Program-made: the position numbers and the translations under genes | The notes under the pieces: generated by a model | The model's database searches: none | What the model saw: only the letters and a program-made list of their open reading frames with translations | What the model was told of the DNA's origin: nothing | NCBI GenBank assembly: GCA_004556655.1 | Contig: SFGF01000040.1 | Coordinates: 1-32,712, forward strand | Source of the DNA: Lachnospiraceae bacterium | Lineage (GTDB): Bacteria > Bacillota > Clostridia > Lachnospirales > Lachnospiraceae | Length of the DNA: 32,712 nucleotides | Direction of reading: 5' to 3' | Shown here: piece after piece, positions 1-6,765 of the stretch | How the letters are laid out: each line of letters begins with the position of its first letter | Position numbering within the stretch: position 1 is the stretch's first letter

Positions 1-88
1 TGGCTAATTTATCCCTTTTACTGTTTTTAAGGATCTTTCGATCGTTCGTTTTATGATTTTTAAAAGAACTTTCGAGGAATGTGTTTCA

Positions 89-108
89 CTGTTCAGTTAC
101 CAAAGATC
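89..108 (-). promoter_or_regulatory. rRNA-leader boxA-like element (putative)
   Basis: On the minus strand this reads GATCTTTGGTAACTGAACAG. It resembles the conserved element with a TTTGaaAACTgAA core found in rRNA leaders and 16S-23S spacers of Firmicutes, where it acts in antitermination and RNA processing. It lies about 30-45 nt downstream of the promoter-proximal start of the leftward transcript. The 16S gene itself would lie beyond the left edge of the window and is not seen, so the assignment rests on this motif plus the two strong tandem promoters upstream. Confidence 0.5.
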
Positions 109-141
109 GTTTTATCTTACTGTCTCACAGACAGCTTTGAT

Positions 142-170
142 ATTTTATCATGTTGTTTTCGACTTGTCAA
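142..170 (-). promoter_or_regulatory. Promoter, proximal of a tandem pair (probable rrn P2)
   Basis: Minus strand: perfect -35 TTGACA (165-170), a 17-nt spacer and -10 TAAAAT (142-147), predicting a start near 135. Upstream A-tracts could act as an UP element. Together with the copy at 229-257 and the boxA-like leader, this suggests the promoter region of an rRNA operon transcribed out of the left edge of the window. Confidence 0.75.
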
Positions 171-228
171 GAACTTTTTCCAACTTTTTATTTGTTGTGT
201 TTTTTCGAACTTTGTCGAGAACTCTGAT

Positions 229-257
229 ATCATACCATGTTATTTTTTCGATGTCAA
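229..257 (-). promoter_or_regulatory. Promoter, distal of a tandem pair (probable rrn P1)
   Basis: Minus strand: perfect -35 TTGACA (252-257), a 17-nt spacer and -10 TATGAT (229-234). It is preceded by a strongly A-rich stretch (258-293) typical of UP elements. The spacer of both tandem promoters begins with a short CGAAAA-containing block and contains AACATG, so the two promoters look like diverged duplicates about 87 bp apart. Confidence 0.75.
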
Positions 258-295
258 TAAGTTTTTTTATTTTTTTCAAAACTTTTTTCATCGAA

Positions 296-384
296 CGGAG
301 AAGGAGGGATTTGAACCCTCGCGCCGCTACTAACGACCTACTCCCTTTCCAGGGGAGCCCCTTCAGCCACTTGGGTACTTCTCC
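296..384 (-). tRNA. tRNA-Ser (anticodon GGA)
   Basis: The reverse complement folds as a class II tRNA. It has acceptor arms GGAGAAG/CTTCTCC with G as discriminator, a D-arm with AAGTGGCTGAAGGGG, the anticodon stem-loop CTCCC-CTGGAAA-GGGAG (anticodon GGA), a long serine-type variable arm and the T-loop GGTTCAAATCC. Its 89 nt fit tRNA-Ser. The 3' CCA is not encoded. It follows tRNA-Ser(TGA) by 33 nt on the same strand, and no terminator is visible between it and the rRNA-type promoters downstream. Confidence 0.97.
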
Positions 385-417
385 AAATGCCTAAATCATT
401 TTATGATATAGAATAAA

Positions 418-503
418 CGGAGAGGGTGGGATTCGAACCCACGCGCCCTTTCGGACAAACGGTTTTCAAGACCGCCTCGTTATGACCACTTCGATACCTC
501 TCC
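418..503 (-). tRNA. tRNA-Ser (anticodon TGA)
   Basis: The reverse complement folds as a class II tRNA with acceptor arms GGAGAGG/CCTCTCC and discriminator G. The anticodon loop is CTTGAAA (anticodon TGA), the variable arm is long, and the T-loop is GGTTCGAATCC. It is 86 nt long and CCA is not encoded. It is the first gene of a two-gene serine tRNA unit driven by the promoter at 553-581. Confidence 0.97.
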
Positions 504-552
504 ATATCTGTTTTGTGGTCTGTCGCATCCGTCTCGCTCAGAGACAATTGGT

Positions 553-581
553 ATTCTATCATTCATTTCCGCATGTGTCAA
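553..581 (-). promoter_or_regulatory. Promoter of the tRNA-Ser pair
   Basis: Minus strand: perfect -35 TTGACA (576-581), a 17-nt spacer and -10 TAGAAT (553-558), predicting a start near 546, about 43 nt before the first tRNA. Directly upstream are helically phased A-tracts (595-601, 607-612, 617-622, as T-runs on plus), which should bend DNA and act like an UP element. The rest of the 504-729 gap holds no gene and no convincing terminator for ispD. Confidence 0.85.
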
Positions 582-729
582 TACAAAATTTACATTTTTT
601 TCAACCTTTTTTCAGCTTTTTTCAATTTCTCTGATGCGAAAAGTTTATTTCCACTTCAGCCTTTTTTCATTTCTCACTTTAAATTTGATTTAAAATCACA
701 TCGTCAGGCGAAAAAAAATGTATTTCTTC

Positions 730-1419
730 CTATATATTGTATACAAACACCTGTGCCACCCCTAAATCTTCCGGTGTTGTGATTTTAATGTTTTCATAGG
801 CCCCTCTATATAGCGTCACTTCGTGTCCACCATATTTTTCCACCACCATCGCATCATCTGTAATCCCGACACATTCTCCATCCAACGCCTTTTCATACGC
901 TTCTTTTACAAGTTGGTATGAAAAAACCTGAGGTGTCTGTACATTCCATACATATCGCCTGTCAGGTGTTGACTCCACAACATCATTCTCATTTACGATT
1001 TTTACCGTATCTTTGGAAGGCATACCTGCTGCACATGCTTTATTTTTCCGAACACATTCAAGCGCCCGTTCCAATATTTCACGAGTAATGAACGGTCTGG
1101 CTCCATCATGTATAAACACATAATCAGTATCTACACATTCTTTCAACCCATTCCAGACAGAATGATATCTTTCTTTTCCCCCAACAGTTATCGCAGATAC
1201 TTTTCCAAAATTATACTTCTCCACAATTTCTTTTTGACAAAATTCTGTTTCACTCGCGCCAGTCACAAGAACAATATCATTAATCCACGGACATTCCTGA
1301 AAACATTTTAATGAATAGTATAACACAGGAAATCCCTGAATATCCAAATACTGTTTTTGAACTTTACTGTGCATTCTTTTTCCCTGACCCGCTGCCAGGA
1401 CTATAGCTGTACACTTCAT
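730..1419 (-). CDS. ispD: 2-C-methyl-D-erythritol 4-phosphate cytidylyltransferase
   Basis: IspD joins CTP and methylerythritol 4-phosphate to give CDP-ME in the cytosolic MEP pathway to isoprenoid precursors. The 229-aa protein is the normal family length. The N-terminal nucleotide-binding signature AAGQGKRM (residues 9-16) is present, followed by QKQY in place of the usual PKQY. Family motifs HDGARPF, DTVK, QTPQVF, TDDA and the C-terminal NIKITTPEDL are all present. The start is the ATG with AAGGGGG about 8 nt upstream. It lies 14 bp after tsaD and is the last gene of the leftward run, so it is probably co-transcribed with rnz-tsaD. No intrinsic terminator follows. Only the fused form with IspF would be an alternative, and no IspF domain is present. 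Confidence 0.95.
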   Translation of the reverse strand: MKCTAIVLAAGQGKRMHSKVQKQYLDIQGFPVLYYSLKCFQECPWINDIVLVTGASETEFCQKEIVEKYNFGKVSAITVGGKERYHSVWNGLKECVDTDYVFIHDGARPFITREILERALECVRKNKACAAGMPSKDTVKIVNENDVVESTPDRRYVWNVQTPQVFSYQLVKEAYEKALDGECVGITDDAMVVEKYGGHEVTLYRGAYENIKITTPEDLGVAQVFVYNI

Positions 1420-1433
1420 CTCCTGAGCCCCCT

Positions 1434-2459
1434 TCAGCGTTCTCCGAGTTTCAAATTCGGCACTGCATTCAGATCCAAACCATGTCTGGTGCCTTTTTTA
1501 TACTCATAATAAGCTGCTACACCAATCATAGCTGCATTGTCTGTACAGAAAATAGGCGAGGGATAATAAAAAAGGATACCCTCTTTTTCGCAGGCGCACT
1601 TCATTGCTTCTCTAAGACTTCCATTTGATGCCACGCCTCCGGCTATCGCCACTTTATCCATCTTATATTCTTTGGCTGCCTTTACTGCTTTTTCTGTCAA
1701 AGTATCCACTACTGCTTTCTGGAACGAAGCTGCAATATCAGCTTCACAGATTTCCTCTCCCTGCATTTTACAGTGATTAATGTGGTTAAGCACTGCAGAT
1801 TTTACCCCGCTGAAACTGAAATCATAAGGACCACTTTCCAGCTTTGCCTTAGGAAATACAATCGCATCCGGATTCCCTTCTTTGGAAAGCTTATCAATTT
1901 TAGGGCCACCTGGATATCCCAGACCAATTGCTCTGGCAACTTTATCGAAAGCTTCTCCGGCAGCATCATCTCTGGTTCTTCCAAGAATTTCAAATTCACC
2001 GTAATCTTTTACTATCACCAGATGGGTATGACCGCCGGATACAATGAGACACATAAATGGCGGTTCCAGATCCGGATGTTCAATATAGTTGGCTGAAACG
2101 TGTCCTTCAATATGATGAACACCAACCAACGGGAGTTTTTTTGCATAACTGATGGCTTTTGCTTCTGCAACTCCCACCAAAAGAGCACCGACCAGTCCCG
2201 GACCATAAGTTACACCAATGGCGTCCAGATCGTCCAGTGTTACGTCGGCCTGACTCAGTGCCTCCTCAATTACCTGATTAATTTTTTCAATATGTTTTCT
2301 GGAAGCGATCTCAGGAACCACACCTCCATACAACTTATGGAGTTCAATCTGAGATGAAATTACATTTGATAAAATAGTACGACCATTTTTTACTACAGAA
2401 GCCGCAGTTTCATCACAGGAACTCTCAATCGCAAGAATCAATACATCTTTTTCACTCAT
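1434..2459 (-). CDS. tsaD: tRNA N6-adenosine threonylcarbamoyltransferase TsaD
   Basis: TsaD transfers the threonylcarbamoyl group from TC-AMP to A37 of ANN-decoding tRNAs, working with TsaB and TsaE, whose genes lie just upstream. The 341-aa protein shows the ASKHA fold start LAIESSCDETAAS (residues 9-21) and the metal-binding HIEGH (116-120). It also has SGGHTHL and the C-terminal AIAGGVASNGSLR. The reading frame extends 20 codons further upstream, but the ATG at 2459 is preferred: GAGGAGG lies 7 nt before it, the protein then starts as family members do, and the upstream extension lies inside rnz. The start overlaps the rnz stop by 8 bp, suggesting translational coupling. Confidence 0.95.
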   Translation of the reverse strand: MSEKDVLILAIESSCDETAASVVKNGRTILSNVISSQIELHKLYGGVVPEIASRKHIEKINQVIEEALSQADVTLDDLDAIGVTYGPGLVGALLVGVAEAKAISYAKKLPLVGVHHIEGHVSANYIEHPDLEPPFMCLIVSGGHTHLVIVKDYGEFEILGRTRDDAAGEAFDKVARAIGLGYPGGPKIDKLSKEGNPDAIVFPKAKLESGPYDFSFSGVKSAVLNHINHCKMQGEEICEADIAASFQKAVVDTLTEKAVKAAKEYKMDKVAIAGGVASNGSLREAMKCACEKEGILFYYPSPIFCTDNAAMIGVAAYYEYKKGTRHGLDLNAVPNLKLGER

Positions 2460-3372
2460 TTTCATCCTCCTCAAACAGCAAATCAACAGATTTCCCGTCT
2501 TTTCCCACATAACTTTCATCGAAAATCTTTCTGATTTCGCTCATATACTCATCCGGTCGTACAAGAGACGGGCTGAAATGTGTCAGCCACATTTCCCGGA
2601 CACCGGCACTGCGGGCAATTTTGGCAGCTTCTTTCATTGTCATATGTTTATATTCTCTTGCTTTCGCCTCTTTCTCCGGTTCTCCATACATGCCCTCACA
2701 AATCAGTAAATCTGACTGCAGAGCATGTTCTACAAGAGATGTCGTCGGTCGGGTATCTGTACAATATGTCACTTTCAACCCTTTTCTTTCCGGCCCTATA
2801 ACCATATCCGGAGTGTATATTTTTCCATTATCCCTTATTGTCTGTCCTTTTTGCAGTGGATTCCAGTAGGAAATCGGAATTTCATTTGCACGGGCACGCT
2901 CAACGGAAAATTTACCTCCGCGATGTATCTGAATTGTGTATCCATAACATAAAACATTGTGATTTACACGAAATGCTGTGATCTCATACCCTTTTATCCG
3001 AAATGTCTCTTCATGACCATTTATTTCTTTCATAAGAATCGGAAAAGGCAGTTCCGGTGCGATCATGCGCAGAGAATTTACTACTTTTTCCAGTCCTTTC
3101 GGTCCGATCAATGTGAGGGGCTCTGTCCTCTCCGCATTTCCCATAGTCAGGAGCATCCCAGGAAGTCCACTGATATGATCCGCATGATAATGAGTAAAGC
3201 AGATCACATCGATAGGCTTGAATCCCCATCCTTTTGATTTTACAGCCACCTGTGTTCCTTCACCACAGTCAATCATAAGACTGCTCCCATTGTATCTGGT
3301 CATTAAAGAAGTGAGGAAACGATGCGGCAGCGGCATCATTCCCCCGGTTCCCAATAAACAAACATCCAACAT
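2452..3372 (-). CDS. rnz: Ribonuclease Z
   Basis: RNase Z is a metallo-beta-lactamase-fold endonuclease that removes 3' trailers from tRNA precursors, especially those without encoded CCA, as in the two tRNA-Ser genes in this window. The 306-aa protein has the hallmark THYHADH (His61, His63, Asp65, His66) binding two zinc ions. It also has CGEGTQ near residue 36, the YCTDTRP segment that supplies a metal ligand, and a C-terminal LTHFSPS histidine. Length matches the short RNase Z form. The start ATG has only a modest AAGGG site. It overlaps tsaD by 8 bp and lies 57 bp after the zinc-ribbon gene, so two tRNA-maturation functions are physically coupled. Confidence 0.95.
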   Translation of the reverse strand: MLDVCLLGTGGMMPLPHRFLTSLMTRYNGSSLMIDCGEGTQVAVKSKGWGFKPIDVICFTHYHADHISGLPGMLLTMGNAERTEPLTLIGPKGLEKVVNSLRMIAPELPFPILMKEINGHEETFRIKGYEITAFRVNHNVLCYGYTIQIHRGGKFSVERARANEIPISYWNPLQKGQTIRDNGKIYTPDMVIGPERKGLKVTYCTDTRPTTSLVEHALQSDLLICEGMYGEPEKEAKAREYKHMTMKEAAKIARSAGVREMWLTHFSPSLVRPDEYMSEIRKIFDESYVGKDGKSVDLLFEEDENE

Positions 3373-3429
3373 AGTCTTTCCCTTTCATCCGGAACGGTAA
3401 TTATTCATCGATTCCATAATTACACATAT

Positions 3430-3663
3430 TTACAACAATTCTGTTCTTTCACTGACACGAACCGGAATTCGAAATTTCTTAATCATCTCATCATAACAGT
3501 CTTCACACAAACAGAACTGATGCGTTTCCCCGTCTTTATTTGAAAAATATCCCCAGTCTATCTTCACTGTACAGACTCCTTCTTTTGCCAGATCTGCATC
3601 ACCGTTCCATGTCCGTCCGCATTTGTTGCATACCGCTATTATGATTTTATCATCCTTGTACAT
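3430..3663 (-). CDS. Small zinc-ribbon protein, unknown function
   Basis: I do not recognise a named family. The 77-aa acidic protein has two Cys pairs: CNKCG (Cys12, Cys15) and a C-terminal CLCEDCYDE that provides several cysteines. The spacing is about 38 residues, consistent with one zinc-ribbon or treble-clef site. Between them is a WGYFSNKDGETHQF segment that could be a beta hairpin. The start is supported by GGAG 8 nt before ATG. It lies between rimI and rnz on the same strand. A 140-bp gap upstream contains an extended -10 sequence (TGATATGAT, 3754-3762 minus strand) that could give it a separate promoter. A role in tRNA or ribosome maturation is only suggested by position. Confidence 0.75.
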   Translation of the reverse strand: MYKDDKIIIAVCNKCGRTWNGDADLAKEGVCTVKIDWGYFSNKDGETHQFCLCEDCYDEMIKKFRIPVRVSERTELL

Positions 3664-3803
3664 CTCATTTTCTCCAGAAATTCTCAGTTAACAATACCGC
3701 ATTTTACAAAGCAGCTTTATAAACACAGTATCACAATTTCAAGTTCCGGTTTTATCATATCAGACTTTATTCTTCATTCCCACTGGGAATGGATGGCATC
3801 TCT

Positions 3804-4238
3804 CTATCCACGCATCATCAGCAACGCGTCTTCTACAGGTGCCTCATAGTAATTTTTTCTTATACCGTTTTGTTCAAATCCCTTTTTCTGATATAAGTGG
3901 ATCGCCGGCTGGTTTGATGCACGAACTTCAAGAAAAAGTCGGGTTACTCCTGCTTCCTTCGTCCTATGGATCAATTCATCAACCAGCATTCCTCCAATCC
4001 CCTGATTCTGATATTGTTTTGACACTGCTACATTGGTGATGTCACCTTCATCTGTCACCATCACAACTCCGCAATATCCACAAATATTTTCGTTTTTTTC
4101 CGCTACCAGAAACAGCGTGTCATTGCGTATCAAAAAGCTGAAAAAACCCGTCTCTGTCCATGGCTTGGAGAAATTATCATTTTCAATCTCCATAACTTCT
4201 TCCAGATCATCCAGCTGCATTTCTCTAATTTGTACCAT
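3804..4238 (-). CDS. rimI: Ribosomal protein S18-alanine N-acetyltransferase RimI
   Basis: RimI is a GNAT-fold enzyme that acetylates the N-terminal alanine of ribosomal protein S18 using acetyl-CoA. The 144-aa protein has the acetyl-CoA pyrophosphate-binding loop QNQGIG (residues 77-82) after the strand GDITNVAV. The later LEVRASNQPAIHLYQKKGF block is typical of RimI, as is the C-terminal NYYEAPVEDALLM. It overlaps tsaB by 14 bp in another frame, so translation is probably coupled. The tsaE-tsaB-rimI-tsaD neighbourhood is a common bacterial arrangement, which strengthens RimI over a generic GNAT. Confidence 0.9.
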   Translation of the reverse strand: MVQIREMQLDDLEEVMEIENDNFSKPWTETGFFSFLIRNDTLFLVAEKNENICGYCGVVMVTDEGDITNVAVSKQYQNQGIGGMLVDELIHRTKEAGVTRLFLEVRASNQPAIHLYQKKGFEQNGIRKNYYEAPVEDALLMMRG

Positions 4239-4944
4239 TTTTCTTCGCTTCTCTTTCTGCCCGTTCTCTCTCAGCCTGAGATACTCTCAGATATTCCGGC
4301 TGATGCTCCATGGCTGTCTCTGTTCTGCCTTCGGCATAATATTTTTCCCCCAAAGCTGCTACCGTTCCCGCACGTTGCTTATTCAGATGTACGGGGGCAA
4401 ATGAACATGGAACCTGTATTTTACTCAAAATCAAATCTTTATATACAGAAACTCCATCTCCCAGGAAAGTGACTTCCTTTCCCTGTTCATTCAGCTCTGC
4501 TGTCAGTTCTTCCACTCCCATAGCAATTTGTGGTTTAACTGTTATCATTTCATGGTTGCAAAACTCATAAATTCCTGTATATACCTGATTTCTTCTGGCA
4601 TCCATGATCGGACATATAAGCCCAGGTGTATCATACAGATTGTAAGCAAGTGCTTCCACTGTCGGAATACCGATCAGCGGCTTCTTAAGTGCAAGTCCCA
4701 GACCTTTTGCCGTAGCAGAACCGATCCTGAGACCGGTAAAAGAACCTGGTCCTGCTGCCACCGCAATGGCATCTATCGTCTCCAGATCCAGTTCGATCAT
4801 GCGGGCAATTTCATCCAACATGGGAAGCAGCGTCTGGGAATGTGTTTTTTTATAGTTCACGGTATACTCCGCCAGCAGATTATCATCTTCGGCAACTGCC
4901 ACGGATGCCACAAGTCCTGAACTATCCAATGCTAATATTTTCAT
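4225..4944 (-). CDS. tsaB: tRNA threonylcarbamoyladenosine biosynthesis protein TsaB
   Basis: TsaB is the inactive ASKHA paralogue of TsaD that scaffolds the TsaB-TsaD-TsaE complex making t6A37 on tRNA. The 239-aa protein begins ILALDSSGLVASVAV and carries the family signature AVAAGPGSFTGLRIGSATAKGL around residues 62-83. It lacks the HxxxH metal site of TsaD, as expected. The start ATG overlaps the tsaE stop by 4 bp and the end overlaps rimI by 14 bp, giving a tight tsaE-tsaB-rimI unit. Confidence 0.95.
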   Translation of the reverse strand: MKILALDSSGLVASVAVAEDDNLLAEYTVNYKKTHSQTLLPMLDEIARMIELDLETIDAIAVAAGPGSFTGLRIGSATAKGLGLALKKPLIGIPTVEALAYNLYDTPGLICPIMDARRNQVYTGIYEFCNHEMITVKPQIAMGVEELTAELNEQGKEVTFLGDGVSVYKDLILSKIQVPCSFAPVHLNKQRAGTVAALGEKYYAEGRTETAMEHQPEYLRVSQAERERAEREAKKNGTN

Positions 4945-5384
4945 TTTTCTTTCATTCCTTCCAATCCCGTTATTGTAATACGTCGATAATCAAATCCTTT
5001 TTCCAGATCTTTCTCAATCTTAACCTGAATCACCTGTTCCGGAAGAAGTTCCTCGATCAGATTCGCCCATTCGATCATACAGACGCCCTGACCAAAAAAA
5101 TAGTCATCATAACCAATTTCTTCCATCTCCTCAATATCACCGATCCGATAGACATCAAAATGGTAAAATGGCAGACGCCCTTCCTGATATTCCTGTATAA
5201 TAGTAAATGTAGGACTGCTGATGGGTTCTGTAATTCCTAACCCCCGGGCCATCCCTTGTGTAAAAACAGTTTTTCCTACTCCCAGATCCCCGATCAGAGT
5301 ATAAATCTGTCCGGCTTTGGCTGCCTGCCCCAGTTTTTCCCCTAATGCAAATGTTTCTTTATTGCTGTTTGTCTCAATTACCAT
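4941..5384 (-). CDS. tsaE: tRNA threonylcarbamoyladenosine biosynthesis ATPase TsaE
   Basis: TsaE is the P-loop ATPase that resets the TsaBD complex during t6A synthesis. The 147-aa protein has Walker A GDLGVGKT (residues 32-39). This is followed by the family motifs ISSPTFTIIQEY and HFDVYRIGD, and the later CMIEWANLIEELLP, which includes the Walker B-like region. Length is typical. Start: ATG at 5384 with GAGGAG about 9 nt upstream. It sits 37 bp after the ycxB-like gene and overlaps tsaB by 4 bp. Confidence 0.95.
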   Translation of the reverse strand: MVIETNSNKETFALGEKLGQAAKAGQIYTLIGDLGVGKTVFTQGMARGLGITEPISSPTFTIIQEYQEGRLPFYHFDVYRIGDIEEMEEIGYDDYFFGQGVCMIEWANLIEELLPEQVIQVKIEKDLEKGFDYRRITITGLEGMKEK

Positions 5385-5421
5385 TCGATCATTCTCCTCT
5401 TTTTCTGCATTTGCTCATAAA

Positions 5422-5931
5422 TCACTGTCTGGGAAGACGGATTTGCAGTTTTCTGTGATCTACATTTTCCATGAGAAGCTGCTGTAACTTTTTATAATTT
5501 TTCCCAATCGCCGCTTTCGGCCACACATAAGCATTCACTTTACTGATATATACATACAGGCAGAGGTTGCTTTCGATTACTTTTTCCACCTGCTTCCAGT
5601 TTGCATGGGCAGTCTGCGCATTCTGAATCGTCGTAATCCCGGTTTTGTCCACTTTATAAGTAAACGGACAACGGTATACCGGTGTGGAGCGGACTGTTTT
5701 ATTTGCCTTCTGCCACAAGCTGAGCGGCATGAGAATCAGGAAAAAAATCCCGAAGAAAATGTAGCAAAGACTGAACATTCTTCCCACACGATTCCAGGTC
5801 AGAATACAAAGAGGAATCATCGCCAATCCCGCCAAAAGACTGAACTTCCCTCGCCACGTCCGGTATGTATGCTGAAATAGAAAATCAAACATAAACTGCC
5901 GTGTCATCTGTACATTAAATTGTATTTTCAC
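5422..5931 (-). CDS. YcxB-like membrane protein
   Basis: This 169-aa protein has two adjacent hydrophobic segments (about residues 31-46 and 52-72). A soluble C-terminal domain follows, reading TYKVDKTGITTIQNAQTAHANWKQVEKVIE, then YVYISKVNAYVWPKAAI. This matches my memory of the YcxB-like C-terminal domain, whose biochemical role is unknown. It starts at GTG 5931 with AGGAG 8 nt upstream, and a TTGCGG-17-TATACT promoter lies just before it. It therefore heads the tsaE-tsaB-rimI run. Whether it has anything to do with t6A is not shown by the sequence. Confidence 0.75.
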   Translation of the reverse strand: MKIQFNVQMTRQFMFDFLFQHTYRTWRGKFSLLAGLAMIPLCILTWNRVGRMFSLCYIFFGIFFLILMPLSLWQKANKTVRSTPVYRCPFTYKVDKTGITTIQNAQTAHANWKQVEKVIESNLCLYVYISKVNAYVWPKAAIGKNYKKLQQLLMENVDHRKLQIRLPRQ

Positions 5932-5969
5932 GTTTCATACTCCTGTTCTTATCATTCATTTGCCTGTTT

Positions 5970-5998
5970 AGTATATCACACTCATCTGTTTGCCGCAA
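5970..5998 (-). promoter_or_regulatory. Promoter of the ycxB-tsaE-tsaB-rimI run
   Basis: Minus strand: -35 TTGCGG (5993-5998), a 17-nt spacer and -10 TATACT (5970-5975). It lies about 40 bp upstream of the GTG start of the ycxB-like gene. Confidence 0.65.
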
Positions 5999-6026
5999 TC
6001 TCTTCCGAACACCGCAGAAAGTTCAT

Positions 6027-6077
6027 TTTAAAACACCCTCGTCGTATTTACTCTTCGCAAAAACAACGAGGGTTCTC
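6027..6077 (-). terminator. Intrinsic terminator after cyclophilin gene
   Basis: On the minus strand ACCCTCGT (6066-6073) pairs with ACGAGGGT (6035-6042) across a 23-nt loop. The stem is followed by GTTTTAAAA. It lies about 40 bp past the cyclophilin stop. Confidence 0.65.
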
Positions 6078-6113
6078 TTATTGTTCACATTTTCTGCTGA
6101 ACCATGATACGGC

Positions 6114-6632
6114 TTATACTGTCTCCGGCTCCGGATATTCCACACCCAAAGTGTCAATCGTGACAGAAGCAATCTTCTGCTCTTCCAACGGTCTATCCCG
6201 AAAATCAGTGGGAACATTGGCAATCTTATCAATCACATCCAGTCCTTCTGTCACTTTTCCAAATGCTGCATAAGCGCCATCCAGATGAGGGGAGGTTTTA
6301 TGCATAATAAAGAACTGACTGCCCGCAGAATCCGGATGCATAGCTCTTGCCATAGACAAAACACCCGGGGTATGCTTCAGATCATTTTTAAATCCATTCT
6401 GAGCAAACTCTCCTTTAATGCTGTAACCCGGACCACCCATGCCGGTTCCTTCGGGACATCCGCCCTGAATCATAAATCCCGGAATGACTCTGTGGAATAT
6501 TTTTCCATCATAAAATCCTTTTTTTACCAGGCTAATAAAGTTATTCACAGTATTCGGCGCGATTTCAGGATATAATTCTGCTTTCATCACGTCTCCATTT
6601 TCCATTGTAATTGTAATGATTGGATTTGCCAT
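6114..6632 (-). CDS. Peptidyl-prolyl cis-trans isomerase, cyclophilin type
   Basis: Cyclophilins isomerise Xaa-Pro bonds during protein folding. This 172-aa cytosolic form shows the active-site block FHRVIPGFMIQGG (Arg48, Gln56) and the later SAGSQFFIMH, then HLDGAYAAFGKVTEG. No signal peptide is seen. The open frame runs 44 codons further upstream, but the ATG at 6632 is chosen. It has AGGAGA at the right spacing, starts at the first conserved strand, and the upstream extension would overlap the promoter at 6694-6722. It is a single-gene unit with its own promoter and terminator. Confidence 0.92.
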   Translation of the reverse strand: MANPIITITMENGDVMKAELYPEIAPNTVNNFISLVKKGFYDGKIFHRVIPGFMIQGGCPEGTGMGGPGYSIKGEFAQNGFKNDLKHTPGVLSMARAMHPDSAGSQFFIMHKTSPHLDGAYAAFGKVTEGLDVIDKIANVPTDFRDRPLEEQKIASVTIDTLGVEYPEPETV

Positions 6633-6693
6633 ACGGAAATCTCTCCTTTTCTTTCTGTTATAAATTGAGCAAAAATCTGCCCACTTAGTGGAT

Positions 6694-6722
6694 ATTATAA
6701 TATGCTGATGAAAAAGGTGCAA
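6694..6722 (-). promoter_or_regulatory. Promoter of the cyclophilin gene
   Basis: Minus strand: -35 TTGCAC (6717-6722), a 17-nt spacer and perfect -10 TATAAT (6694-6699). The predicted start lies near 6687, leaving a leader of about 55 nt. Confidence 0.8.
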
Positions 6723-6765
6723 GGGTAAATACTCATCAATACCACTCGCTTTCCTTTGACTCATC

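Noticed and set aside
53..394. Open frames of 113 and 84 aa over the left edge
   Set aside because: They run across the tRNA-Ser gene and AT-rich promoter DNA, with low-complexity Phe/Ser composition and no ribosome site.
660..730. Intrinsic terminator for ispD
   Set aside because: There is a T-run on the minus strand near 711-718 but no stable stem before it, so no terminator was called.
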